Source: Hybos culiciformis (Eukaryota; Arthropoda; Insecta; Diptera; Hybotidae). From it: a DNA stretch of 64,000 bases. Below, one piece after another: positions 11,083-21,807 of the stretch. The stretch is taken from the NCBI GenBank assembly GCA_964007475.1, contig OZ023273.1:76359737-76423736 (forward strand), given 5' to 3'. Numbering within the stretch: the stretch's first letter is position 1; every line of letters starts with the position of its first letter. The position numbers and the translations under genes were made by a program. The notes under the pieces were generated by a model that saw only the letters and a program-made list of their open reading frames with translations, had not been told where the DNA came from and made no database searches.

Positions 11083-11996
11083 CCTCGTTGTAATTTCTCG
11101 GATCACTATGATCTGAAATAACATTAATTTCCTCAATTGAACGTTTAGAATGAATACCTTTGTTTTTCCGATCCGATTTTCTAACTGAACAGTTTTCCTC
11201 ATAATTAATAACTTCTGTTAATTTAGACACGATTCCAGCTTTTTGGAATCGTGTATCGTTGATTAAATGTGGATAAAATAAAAGATCTTCGTGAATTTTT
11301 GCAACATTTACATTTATTCAGATTTAAGTAAAAATTATTTATAATTTTATAATAAACTAAGATTTTTAATTTATTTACAATTTGAATTTGGTTCAAAATT
11401 AATGAAAATTTATTCTGTTATGTTTTTTGTGATTTCTAAATTTTTCTGAATAATTTTAGATGTATTAATTTTCACTGAAATTTCATGTTTTTAACAATTA
11501 TTAATTTTTGGATAAAAAATTTCTGACAATTTTTTATATTGAAATTTTCAATTAAATTGTATGGTTTTGTTTAGCAAATTATTAAGTTTTAGATTTTTCA
11601 CAATGACAATTAATTCGACTGAACACAATGAAAAGTTACAAATTTCGGACAATTTTTTATGTATTAGTTTTCACTTAAATTTTTTGGTTTTGTTCAGCAC
11701 ATTAAGTTTTGGATTTTTACAGTGACAATTATTTCGACTTTAAAATTTATATGCAAAATTTTTATGTTGGAAATTTTAAAAATTTTGTTGAATTTCAACA
11801 ACTTCATTTTCAATGGTATCTTCATATTCATGATCACTATTTTCTAACACATCGGATATAATATTTGATCATTTTGTAAGTCTGGGTTAATTTCATTATT
11901 TGGTACATCTGGTTTAACAATTAATTCAAATTCAAATTATTTCAAATTCAATTTCTTTATCTGTGTTATTTAACAGTTCACCATTCAAAACAGGTT
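11083..11996 (-). pseudogene. Copia pol, integrase to RT linker region (copy A)
   Basis: The right-hand part (about 11,083-11,230) encodes a basic, Asp/Glu/Ser-rich linker typical of the copia segment after integrase. About 11,240-11,840 is AT-rich with many stops and is shared with copy B, so it predates the duplication. It may be an older insertion: a short hairpin of ACGATTCCA and TGGAATCGT sits at its edge near 11,228. About 11,840-11,996 is again open and continues across the giant MULE insertion to 38,612. Confidence 0.6.
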
Positions 11997-12005
11997 TACT
12001 TGGTC
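11997..12005. repeat. Left 9-bp target site duplication of the giant MULE
   Basis: TACTTGGTC, repeated exactly at 38,603-38,611. Removing the element and one copy of this repeat leaves an uninterrupted copia reading frame across the joint. Confidence 0.9.
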
Positions 12006-12710
12006 ATATACATGAAGCTAGCCAAAGAAATTGCATAAACCCAGCCAAAGATCGTTGCGCAACGTTCTTCAAAAAAATTGTTTTTTTTTATTTTAAACCT
12101 TTTAAGGTCTTAAAATCAATAATTTTAACTAAAATAAGATGTTTTTGATCATTTTGGATCAAAAAAATTAATAATCCAGTACAAAAAAGTAGTTTTTGTC
12201 AGCGATATATTTTTACTCACATGGAAACCTTCCGTTACCCTGCGTGGCCATCGAAGCCACTTTGTTGGAAGTTGGACTGTACTCTAGCCCACACTTCCCC
12301 ATCATTAAGATTTCATTATCAGTTGGAAGTTCTATAAAATTCCAAGAAAACTTTTTTTTTTTCATATTTTTGATAGAAACCTCCACTTTTAGTCCGTGGC
12401 CATCGACGCCACTTTGCTGGAAGTTGGGCTGTACTCTAACACACACTTCCCCATCATCAGGATTTCAATATCAGTTGAAAGTTCTATAAAATTCCCTTTT
12501 AATCCCAAATCCTGGATTGAAAAAAAGGTTTCCTGATTTGTTGCTTGGTCGTTGCATGATTTTTTTTGGTTAGCATTAAAGAGTCAACTTTTTTTGTTAT
12601 TGTCTTCTTTAAATGACATTCCAATTTACTTGTCAGTTTCTTTGTTTATTTACATTTGAAAAATTAAATAATAAATTGAAATAGTTTTAATCTTTTAATT
12701 TTTAATTCCA
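12006..12710 (+). repeat. Left long terminal inverted repeat of the giant MULE
   Basis: Inverted counterpart of about 37,920-38,602. Both carry two units of a 150-bp subrepeat containing AAAGTGGCGTCGATGGCCAC-type sequence. Short ORFs predicted inside (for example 12,196-12,489) occur in both inverted repeats and show no protein signature; they are probably not genes. Confidence 0.9.
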
Positions 12711-12768
12711 TTGAAAATTAAAAGATTAAAACTATTTCAATTTATTATTTAATTTTTCAAATGTAAAT
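12651..12768. repeat. Near-perfect palindrome at the inner edge of the left inverted repeat
   Basis: Arms of about 56 bp (12,651-12,706 and 12,713-12,768), both containing AAAACTATTTCAATTTATTA or its complement, are separated by about 6 bp. The right inverted repeat ends near the same sequence (about 37,935) without the second arm. This suggests a fold-back duplication at the TIR edge during element growth. Confidence 0.85.
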
Positions 12769-12799
12769 GTATTTGAAATTAACGTCAACACCATTTTTA

Positions 12800-13400
12800 G
12801 CAAAAATTTAAGACGATGATGAAACTACAAATAAAACATCAATGTCGGATTTCGAACTGGATGAAGTCGATTTAATCGAATGTCTATTGAGGACCAAATA
12901 TAATACAAAGAATATAGTAAATACGGAATTTTAAATTTATTTTAATTATTTTATATTTATCTTTTTTTATTTGATTTTAGTTATATTTTTGATACATTGA
13001 AATTATCAGACAACACTGTAGTTATATCATGTTCTAAAATATTAATTCGTATTGCCCGAACGAATAAAGAAAGTGCATTTAAAATTGTCTCTAATCAGGG
13101 CTTGATGAATTGTCTTTTTGAAAATTTCCTACCACCATTAGATAAAATTGGTAATTTTTATATTATGAACATTATGATTGATACTAATAATTAATAAATA
13201 TTTTTGTGTATAATAAATCCGAATAAGACAGAAGCTGATATGTATCATTTTCCACAATATCTTTTGCTGAAATTATTTCGGGTGTTAATGGCACAACACA
13301 TTTCGATTTGCATAAAATTATCATCGACAGACCTAATTGATAGAATAAACAGTTACTTATTCCCAAATCATGATATTCAGGTAAATAGTTCCAGAAATTA
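12800..13400 (+). pseudogene. RPAP1: RPAP1 fragment, middle region, inside the giant MULE
   Basis: RPAP1 (RNA polymerase II-associated protein 1) helps nuclear import and assembly of Pol II. Three exon-like pieces match its helical-repeat middle region in order: about 12,808-12,920 (FELDEVDLIECLLRT), 12,990-13,150 (ILIRIARTNKESAFKI, then GLMNCLFENFLPPL) and 13,225-13,380 (LLLKLFRVLMAQ, then SSTDLIDRI). Intervening AT-rich stretches look like introns. The first piece has a stop just upstream of the similarity. The N-terminal part of the same gene lies at the other end of the element in the opposite orientation. Identification rests on recalled family sequence. Confidence 0.7.
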
Positions 13401-13669
13401 AGACTAGAAAAACGAGCTTAATTTTGATTTATTTCATCAGAATTCTGAGAATGTTGAATTTTGTGTACACTATTCTAAAGGAACTCTGCTTCCAGAAATT
13501 TATTAAAAGTATAAAATGATACGTTATATTTATATTGTCAAATTTATCCATGAGAAAAAAGAATACATTTTCAATTATAGTATTTTCTTATATTAACTGA
13601 CGGTAAAGAATTGACAACGTAAACTTTTACTAATGCTGTCTAAATTGAAATTTTTATATCGTTTTAGGC

Positions 13670-14790
13670 CAAAATCAAGTCACAATTATGAAAAAAAACT
13701 GCCCTTATTGTTTTCGAAATATATATTAGAAAAAATGTGGTCAATCAGAAATTGTGCTTTAATTGATATGAAAGTTGAATTCGGCGTAGATGAAAATGGT
13801 TAGTACCAAAGTTAATTTTTAACGAGCATTAAATGAGCTTTGCATTCAAATTTCTAAGAAGATTTTTCAATAGAGAAACTCTTCGTTTATTAAAGTTTTT
13901 CGAGGAACAATAACTAAAGACAAAATGATTTTCAAGATATTTAAAAGATATCTACTAGCATTCTTTCACTTATTTGATAATAAAATTATCTTTTTCGTTA
14001 TAGAAATAAATTTTATGCTAATGATTTCTGACCGTCTAGTTAATTAATATTTTTGACCAACTCTACATATAATCATTATTTTTTAATGCTTAATTTTATT
14101 TTTTTTTTTCAAAAGATTTCTAGGACAGCTTTTATTAGCTGATATTATTGATTCAGGTTCATGGCATCTTTGGCCATCCGGTGATAAACGATTGATGTTT
14201 ATCGTAATCCAAGTGAAGTTACTTCATCTGATTTAGATACAGTTATGAAAAATTTCCATTGCGTTTCCGATCAAATGGATAATATTATTCCAAAAGGAAA
14301 CGATCATTCGGTTGTTATAATGATGGGATCTGATTCTGAATATTGTGAAAAAATTCTAAAATATTGTACAAATTTTGGTATTAATCGGCACATAAATCTA
14401 CTAAAGATACATTGAGAATTATGCAAGAATACGAAGGTACTGTGAGTCAACTTATTTTTATTGCTGCTGCAGGACGATCAAATGGCTTGGGACAGTTTTA
14501 TCTGGTAATACAACATATCCAGTTATTAATTCATCACCTGTTAATAATGATAATATTGAACAAGATATTTGGTCTAGCTTGAATGTACCATCTGGTTTGG
14601 GATGTGTTACTGCTCGTTATCGAGAAACGGCTGCATTAAATGTAGCTCAAATTTTGAGTTTAACTAATTATGTTATATGGGGAACATTGCGTGTGAATCA
14701 ATTGAAACATCTTGTAAATATTTTCAATGTCGACGAACTTGTTAGTTCTTTTTTATATTTTTTTTTAATAATTATGCATTTATATACTTT
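13670..14790 (+). pseudogene. PAICS: PAICS fragment inside the giant MULE
   Basis: PAICS catalyses two steps of purine synthesis (AIR carboxylase and SAICAR synthetase). The piece at 13,671-13,800 matches the end of the SAICAR synthetase domain (WSIRNCALIDMKVEFGVDE). The piece at 14,113-14,790 carries [11 protein letters not shown] and then the carboxylase domain: VVIMMGSDSEYCEKILKYC, a broken AGRSNGLG segment and [12 protein letters not shown]. Lesions: an A-run frameshift near 13,691, an apparent 4-bp TATA insertion near 13,722, and frame breaks near 14,205, 14,390 and 14,480. Exons are separated by GT...AG-compatible introns. The N-terminal SAICAR synthetase exons are missing. A mutated captured fragment. 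Confidence 0.88.
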
Positions 14791-14794
14791 ATAA

Positions 14795-16565
14795 AATCAT
14801 GAAAATAATAAAATTTAAAATGTTTTCTCTTTAATTGTTGATTTTTTTGAGCTTATTTGTGTATACTGTAAGTTAGAAAATGTGACTGTTTCAAAATGAA
14901 TACAATTTCTTCTAAAATAATAGTCCCAATTTCTAAAAGACTTTTGCACTGGAGAAATAAACAATGACAGAATAAATTCTACTGCACAACTTATCAACTT
15001 TAAATTAGCAGTAGTTTTTAATAAATTCACTCAAAACAATAAAATTAAAGGGACTTATTTAACTTTTAAAATCAACGGCTACATAAATGATTTCTAGTTT
15101 TCAACAATATTTATTATATAGAAAAACTTTTTTTAAAAACCAGCTTTTATATCCTTTTGTAACCCATAACAATAAATAAGGACAGAAAAATTTAATTTAA
15201 ACATAATTTTTTAACTTAGAATAATAAACAATAATATCTCTGGAGGAAATTATTTAATTTTTTATTCTTGATCAAGGATATACAACTAATATGAACTCCG
15301 TTACGAATGACCTAAAAATACAATATTAACGTTAAATCAAAGGTACAACGAAAGCAGGGCATTTTAAAGCTATTTCTAGTCTAAACGATGAAGAGAGATG
15401 TATGATAATTTCACTAATCCAGAAGTTAGCTTTTATTTTTATTGGCGAACAATTTTTTGTTAGTCTGATTTGTAAAGAAATTTTATTAAAGACTATTTAA
15501 TAATTTTGCATTGAACAAAACAAAATTTGACCATGGTTTGTTTATAAAAGTATCCAATCCAAATAAATTTTTCTTATTTAAAAAAAAAAATCTTAAGAAC
15601 CAGAATTTATTGTCGCCACGTTCAGATAAGAATAGAAAAACTTTTTAGAATTTGAAAATTTTATATTTTAAAATAAATATATATAAGTATATTATAATAT
15701 TAATATTGTATTTCCAATAAAAAAGATATTCAATATAATATTGAAATTTATGTACAATTTTCATCAGATTGTTGGCCTTGCACTTTATTTTTCAGTTCAT
15801 ATGAATTCATACAAAATTTGCCTTAAAGAAAGTTTTGTTTTTTATTTTATTTCTCTTTTTATTTTTTAGGTAATAAGCTCTAAAAAAATTATTTATAAAT
15901 AAACTTTGAATTATTATAAATTATTTCAATTTTATTTTAAAATTAGTCAAAATATACTAGGGATGATATACATATAATAAAGTACTAAGAATTATTTCGA
16001 TTCTTAGCAATAAGGTTTAAATTTTGTAGATTATTGTATAAAACAAAGAAAACAAATCAGTTCAAAAATAAACAATGGTTGGTCTTCAAATAGATTAAGG
16101 AATCGAAAAGTATAAAAATAAAAAGCAAACACTTTGGATAGTAGTTATAATTTATTCAAGAATAAAATATATATAATTACATGTCTTATAATCTAAAATT
16201 GACATATGAAAATTGACTACATGAAAAAAGTTTAAAGTTCAAAATTTATACTACGGTATATATATTTTTAAACATAATTTAAAGTATAGTAAAAGTTTAA
16301 AGTATTTTAGGACTTTCATGCGAAATATGGTTTAATCTAGCTTTAAATTTTTTTTTTAAATCATGGTTACGAAGAATTTTTCCTAAATCGAAATTCTATA
16401 TTAGAAAAATAAATAAATTTTCGTACTTAAAAAAAAAAAATTCAACTATGACGAGCCATAAATAATACAAATAAGTTTATTTTAAATGTACAATAATTAT
16501 GGGTATCTTTTTTAAAAATCAAACAAAAAATAAATATTTTAGATCTTATCTTAAATTTATGATAA
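14795..16565. other. AT-rich non-coding interior of the giant MULE
   Basis: No recognisable coding sequence. Predicted ORFs here (for example 14,815-15,030 on the minus strand) are short and low in complexity. The tract lies between the 3' ends of the convergent PAICS and LIG3 fragments and probably includes captured intron or flanking DNA. Confidence 0.5.
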
Positions 16566-16567
16566 AT

Positions 16568-17296
16568 CTATAATTTAATCGAATATTGAGGTAAATCCTT
16601 TATAACAGTATTCTTTAAAATTGAATCTTCTAGCCACCTATAAATCAAATGCCGACAATGAGGATCATATTTTTTCCTATAAAAAAAAATATATATATAA
16701 AAAATTGTGTGTATTATATTTAAGTTTTTTTTCAGTCATTCTTCATAATAATTAATAATAATTAAGGATTTTTCAAATAAAGTCAAAAGTAGATATATTG
16801 GTTTGAATACAACCGCATTATTATTTACTAATTGGTCAAAGAATCACCTTGTTCTTGTATTTTACTTTTTTTTATTTACCTTTTATTTGGACAATCTTCA
16901 GTATATTTCTCTTCTGAATGTATGACGTGAGAAGCAATTTTTGAATCTTTCACAATTTTTCCATTTTTATTCAAAAAATGTTCTAAAATTTTTTTATCTA
17001 ATTTCTTACGAGCTTTCTCCCGAATGTAAATATTAATCCCACTAAAACCGGAAATTTCGAAAGATTGGATATCTTTTTCAACTTTTATTTTTTTTTCTAC
17101 TTGGCTCAATTTCTTCTTTTACACCATCATCATATTGGTCATCAATACACATTTTATCACTATCATATAATTCTGTTTTAATTTTTATGTCATCTTGTTT
17201 CGAAAATTCATCAACATTGTCTGGATTTTACATAATTTTCATCTTTCTCATTTTTTAAAGTTTCTTCAATTTTTATTTTGCTTGACAGTTTTTGAC
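16568..17296 (-). pseudogene. LIG3: LIG3 C-terminal linker and BRCT domain exons
   Basis: 17,100-17,296 is an acidic Lys/Glu-rich linker with two frame breaks (near 17,228 and 17,105). 16,876-17,100 begins the BRCT fold (SGFSGINIYIREKARKKL, then KNGKIVKDSKIASHVI). The last exon (16,568-16,677) encodes HLIYRWLEDSI, containing the BRCT tryptophan, and stops at 16,568-16,570. In LIG3 this domain binds XRCC1. Confidence 0.75.
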
Positions 17297-17338
17297 CTAG
17301 AAAATGTAAAATGTCGCAATCGTAAATTAACAATAAAT

Positions 17339-18046
17339 TCAGACATTACTATTTGATAAAAAAAATATACCTGAAAAATTATCATTATCATCACTTGAAT
17401 CTCTATCTCCATCATATAATTTTGTTTCAATTTTTATTCCACCAATTTTTGTGTCTTTTAAATCTTTAAAAATTTCATCAACATTTAAATTATCTTTAGA
17501 ATTTTTATAAAGAACTTCTAATTCATGAATATTTGTTGCCTCCTTTGGTGATTTATCATCTCGAATCCTTGTTATTCGTGGAAATCGAATCGATATACCA
17601 TTTGCTGTATGAACATCAGATTTTGTAAATTCAGCACCAGTTATTTCCCATACAGGCATTGCTCCCGGATCTATGGCCAAAAAGTCAGGAATTAATTGCT
17701 TTTTACACATTAGCCACGATGGTGTTTTATCTGAAGGTCGTACCATCAAATTCTTGAAATCTTTTTGTAATTCATTCATTTGATCATCATCTAATCCAGA
17801 ATGTACTTTAGTCACAGTTTTCCATAATTTTTGTTTTGGATCATAAGAGCCCATTAGAAAAATACTTAACATTCCGCCTTTTTTACCTGTACCAAACCAT
17901 CCGCCTAATACTACTAAATCAGCTATATCTGCCATTTGTCCTTCAAATAAATAATCTTTTTTTATTTTTAACCAACCTCGCTTTCCTGGTTGATATAAAC
18001 TTTTAATGTTTTTTAAAACAAGTCCCTCGAGACCTGCTTTTAAAAC
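17339..18046 (-). pseudogene. LIG3: LIG3 OB-fold region exon (longest open piece)
   Basis: Open from KAGLEGLVLKNIKSL (about 18,046) through LKIKKDYLFEGQMADIADLV to about 17,372. It includes LVVLGGWFGTGKKGGMLSIF, DPGAMPVWEITGAEFTKS and GISIRFPRITRIRDDK, the conserved end of ATP-dependent ligases including motif VI. It ends at a probable splice donor after DNDNFSG (near 17,370). The open frame past that point is intron read-through. Conservation is high here, so the capture is not very old or the loss of the core was secondary. Confidence 0.9.
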
Positions 18047-19086
18047 CTAAAGACAAAGAAAATTGGAATATTATAAAAGTAATAAAATATGTATAAAAAA
18101 ATTAAAAATATATAAAAAAAATTATATAAATAAATTAATGTTAATTCTCTTTTCTTTTTTTTTTAGGTTGATGAGTGGTAAAATTGTATCAAAATATATA
18201 AGAAAAAATTTTTGATATTCTTTTTTAATCTTATAATGACTGAAAATTATATTATTTCACACAATCCCATGACAATCAATCAAGAAATACGTGCAAATAA
18301 TAAGAAAATGGATTCACCGTCAATTATAATATATATACATAGTTAGATCTAATATTTTTTAAACTAAGATCTTGAGTTTTAATTGACAACAGTCGTAGTA
18401 ATGAAAAATAAAATATAAACAACATAGCTGATACGAATGTAGTTCAGTTTTGTTCAGATCAAGTTCAGATTTCCTTTCTTTTTTGTTTTTTATTTTGCTA
18501 GATGTATAAAAAAATATATTTTTCTAACATAGCAAAAAATGTGATTTCTTAAATTTGAAGAACGTCAAAAGTTTAATATAATGTAATTGTTAATAAAGCT
18601 ATATAAGAAAAATTCCTATTTGATACGAATGTAATATTGGATATTGAAAGAAATTAAAGCTTAAAATAAAAATCAAGTAGAAGTTAGAAAAGAAGTTAAA
18701 AGCTATGTCTAGTCATACTTCCATATTCATTTCATCGGATTAGCAATCTTTCTGCCCTGGTACTAATTATAAGGTTAAATTATTCCTCAATTTCATAAAA
18801 TATTATGTTATTTATTACATTTTCGTAATAAAATATAGGTACCTATTCAGAAAAAAATACATTTTTCTTCATTTTCCAAAAAGAAAGGCAAAAATAAAAA
18901 AAAACAAATGAGATACAAGAATAAAAAAAAAATTATGATTTATATTCCGTTTCATATGACTTTTCCTATGCAAATTTATTCATTCATAAGGTGCTTTTTT
19001 TTCAACTTCTAAATCCAATTAATTAATTAAAAAAAAAAAAAATCGAAATAAAAGAAAATGATATTTAAAAAAAAAATGATAAAAAC

Positions 19087-20610
19087 TTACTTTGGCTGTC
19101 ATGGTAGCTAATTCTTTTTGTGTTTTAATATGATAATACTCTGAAAGTTGAACATGATGTTTTATCGGTTTAATTTCATTTTCTAGAATTTTTTTTCTCC
19201 CTTGACAATTGAAATGCTGTATAAGCTTGAATATTTATTGCATCTAAAATGTGCCTTGGACCAGCATTTATTTTCAAATCACATTTAATTAAACGAATTA
19301 CCTGATGATTAAAAAAAAAAGTTAATAAAATAATGTTTTTAGTTCTTTACATATCACAATTATTATAGAATAGTTATCAGGCTCGATATATTATTTAGTT
19401 AAAAAAATCATGGACATTTATTTAAAATTAAAAAACAAAAAAAACGTATTAGTATTAATATTGTCATTATTCTATAAAACAAGAACTCTCTTTTACTTTA
19501 TTTTTATCACAAAGAACATTATCGAACCACCACTGTTGACAATTTCCTTTTGTATATTAATAAAATATTCTACAACAGCATCCAAGACTGTCATGCTTAG
19601 GACATTAGAAGTTTATTTTGGATTAACATGTAATCAAAAGTGATAACAAAAACTTTTTCAGTACAGTCACCTGTTGATATTTTATCTCTACTCTACATAA
19701 TATAAATAATGCACTACTGTTTTGACTATTTAATTCGTATTCGTTTTTTTCCAAATTAGAATTAAGTAATTTAATTTTAATTTAAAAAAAAATATAAGAA
19801 AATTATATTCTTTTAAAGTACAAGAAATCAATGGTTAAAGCATCAATTTGTTCATCTTCTTTTGTTAATTTTGACAGTTTTTCTAAATATTCATCAACGT
19901 TTTGCATCAGCAAATTATTATTTAACTTTGGCTTCACTTTCGAAGATTTTTCGAAAAAAATTCTAATTGTTTCAGAAACGTCGCCTACAATAAAAAAAAA
20001 AGTTATTATTAATCATTATTTATATAATACTAAATGTTTTATCTTTTGACAAATGCATAATATAAAAAGTGCATACCTACCTATTTGTTTTATATTTCAA
20101 TAAATTTCCCTATAATATATTGTCTTATTTTTATTTTCCTCCTGTTAAGACATTTATGAAAATTAATTTAATAATGTTTATAATGACAAACTCAGTTAAC
20201 ATCTCTGGTTGACTGACACCAAATATTCTTGAAAACAATTTTACTAATTGTTTACTTTGCAAATTATAAACTCTTTTATTGGCCATTGGTAGAAGCAATT
20301 TCAGCCACAAATATAGATCACCTTCAAATTTCTTTCCATTAGTACCCTATAAAGAATTAAATATTTTTTTTCGAATTTAGCACACTATGGATATAATGTC
20401 AATAATTTGCTTTACAACGAACTGACCTTAATAAAAAAATTATTCAATAATTCAGATTTCTTGTTGTAACTACTCTCACTGGCAATTTTATTACGAATTG
20501 AGCGAAACGTTGAAAAACTGTTATCATCACTATCTTTTCGAAATGAATCATTTGTATAATTCGATGTTTCAGGATCTTTCTTAGTTAATGTAGATTGTTT
20601 CTTAAATTAA
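19087..20610 (-). pseudogene. LIG3: LIG3 DNA-binding domain exons and deletion junction
   Basis: About 20,428-20,600 encodes a Ser/Asn-rich linker ending SSYNKKSELLNNFF. About 20,190-20,350 encodes FEGDLYLWLKLLLP and QLVKLFSRIFGVSQPEM. About 19,830-19,985 encodes GDVSETIRIFFEKS and YLEKLSKLTKEDEQ. The exon at 19,087-19,301 starts VIRLIKCDLKINAGPRHILD and reaches AYTAF. It then passes, within the same exon and with a frame change near 19,198, into KILENEIKPIKHH, which belongs after the catalytic motifs. The roughly 190 residues in between, with the active-site lysine, are absent. Confidence 0.85.
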
Positions 20611-20827
20611 TGATAAAAAACATACAATTTTTATTCAAATAATAAATAGGTAGTAGGGATACTAGGTATTTGAAATCTTAAATTTAATACAATGAGGTGC
20701 ACACCACCACATATAATGCAAGTAACACAAAATTTGAATCTTTATCCCGACTTTGAAATTGAGAAACTGAACAATTGATTTATGTCAAGCATCATTTCCC
20801 TAAATAAAAAATTAAGCTACTCTCCAA

Positions 20828-21239
20828 CTATTCATCCGTTTTTACCAATTCCTTTACTTTAGGAGCAACAGATCCGTCTTCTTGAATCTTTTCTAAAATT
20901 TCATCACGATCATCTTCCGTTAATTTATCCCTACCTTCAATATCATCGGTGCTTTTAATTCGTTTAGTTGTCGCTTTTTGTGTTTTAAAAGATTCGAAAA
21001 TACAATTGACATGATACCATTGTTTCATAGATCCTCCACCTCTGAAAACAAAAAAACAACAAATTTTGGTATCACTAATTTTGGAAAGAAATCATCAATC
21101 ATTCACTCTGAAAAAAAAATTTGGAACCTGTGTAGCAATCCTCAATTCTTTGGATTTACATTTTTCTTTACATTTCTTATTAGTTGCCCTTCCAATTTTA
21201 GGCCTGTCTATAAAAAAATGGTTTTTCTTCGTTGGACAT
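20828..21239 (-). pseudogene. LIG3: LIG3 exons encoding the PARP-type zinc finger
   Basis: The first exon starts with ATG at 21,239 (MSNEEKPFF) and continues, after a 1-nt frameshift in a 7-T run near 21,219, as RPKIGRATNKKCKEKC. The second, after a splice acceptor near 21,042, reads GGGSMKQWYHVNCIFESF, the conserved His/Cys half of the finger. In LIG3 and PARP1 fingers the N-terminal ligands are normally Cys-x2-Cys. Here the first position is Asn (NKKC), so one zinc ligand appears to be lost. Confidence 0.85.
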
Positions 21240-21807
21240 AATTAAGGTAGGTACCTATATTTTGTTTTTATTTTTTTTACAATTATGAAACTTATACGAT
21301 AGATACGCTAAATTAAAAAAAATAATAAAAATATTGTGAAATTTAATGATTCAAAATTAAACAAATAGTCAACAAACAAACATAAATTCATAAATTCATA
21401 CAAAAAAGAACATAAACATACCGCACGCCGCACCGTAAAAATTTATATAAATAAAAATCATAGAAGTGTTATCAAAAAAAATCTAATCTAAATTTAAGCA
21501 TTTTTAGTTAATATAAGCTCCTTTCCACACCACCTTGGCCCACTAGTTATTGGGGAGGTAGAGCTCATGGCGCGTTTTTTTTAGAACGTGGTTTCCCCAG
21601 TAGGCCTAATCCACGGAAAATTTAAAAATACTAGTTATAAAATAAACATTTTAATAATACTAATAAATAATAAAATTTGAAAAATGATTTCAAGATATAA
21701 TCGAAATTGATTGTTAAAATTTGTTTTTTTTTTCATTATTTTTTATTTATATTTGTACTTTTTTGTTTGTTTTTTACCAAATTTTTCTTTCTTTTCTTTT
21801 CCAAGAT
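21240..21807. other. Spacer between LIG3 pseudogene and transposase
   Basis: AT-rich DNA without a recognised gene. It contains a short island around 21,520-21,620 with less AT-rich sequence (CACCACCTTGGCCCACTAG) of unknown origin. It presumably includes the 3' untranslated region of the transposase. Confidence 0.4.

Larger units (their letters stand above)
16568..21239 (-). pseudogene. LIG3: DNA ligase III pseudogene, captured, catalytic core deleted
   Basis: LIG3 seals DNA nicks in base-excision and mitochondrial repair. Exons in order on the minus strand: PARP-type zinc finger (20,828-21,239), DNA-binding domain (about 19,830-20,610), start of the adenylation domain fused to its end (about 19,087-19,301), OB-fold region (about 17,370-18,046) and linker plus BRCT domain (16,568-17,296). 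GT...AG introns are retained, so this was copied as genomic DNA. It is dead by several criteria: a frameshift in the first exon, a changed zinc ligand, loss of the segment that would carry the AMP-accepting lysine motif, a frame break at that deletion, and two frame breaks in the linker. It lies inside the giant MULE, 0.6 kb downstream of the transposase, on the same strand. Confidence 0.9.

Noticed and set aside
12196..12489. ORFs in both MULE inverted repeats (also 38,119-38,364 and the antisense ORFs at 12,213 and 38,162)
   Set aside because: They are inverted copies of the same 150-bp minisatellite units, with no protein signature. Open frames arise from repeat structure.
17339..17935. 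Functional DNA ligase III gene
   Set aside because: The best-preserved exon looks intact, but the catalytic core is deleted within an exon and several other exons carry frame breaks.
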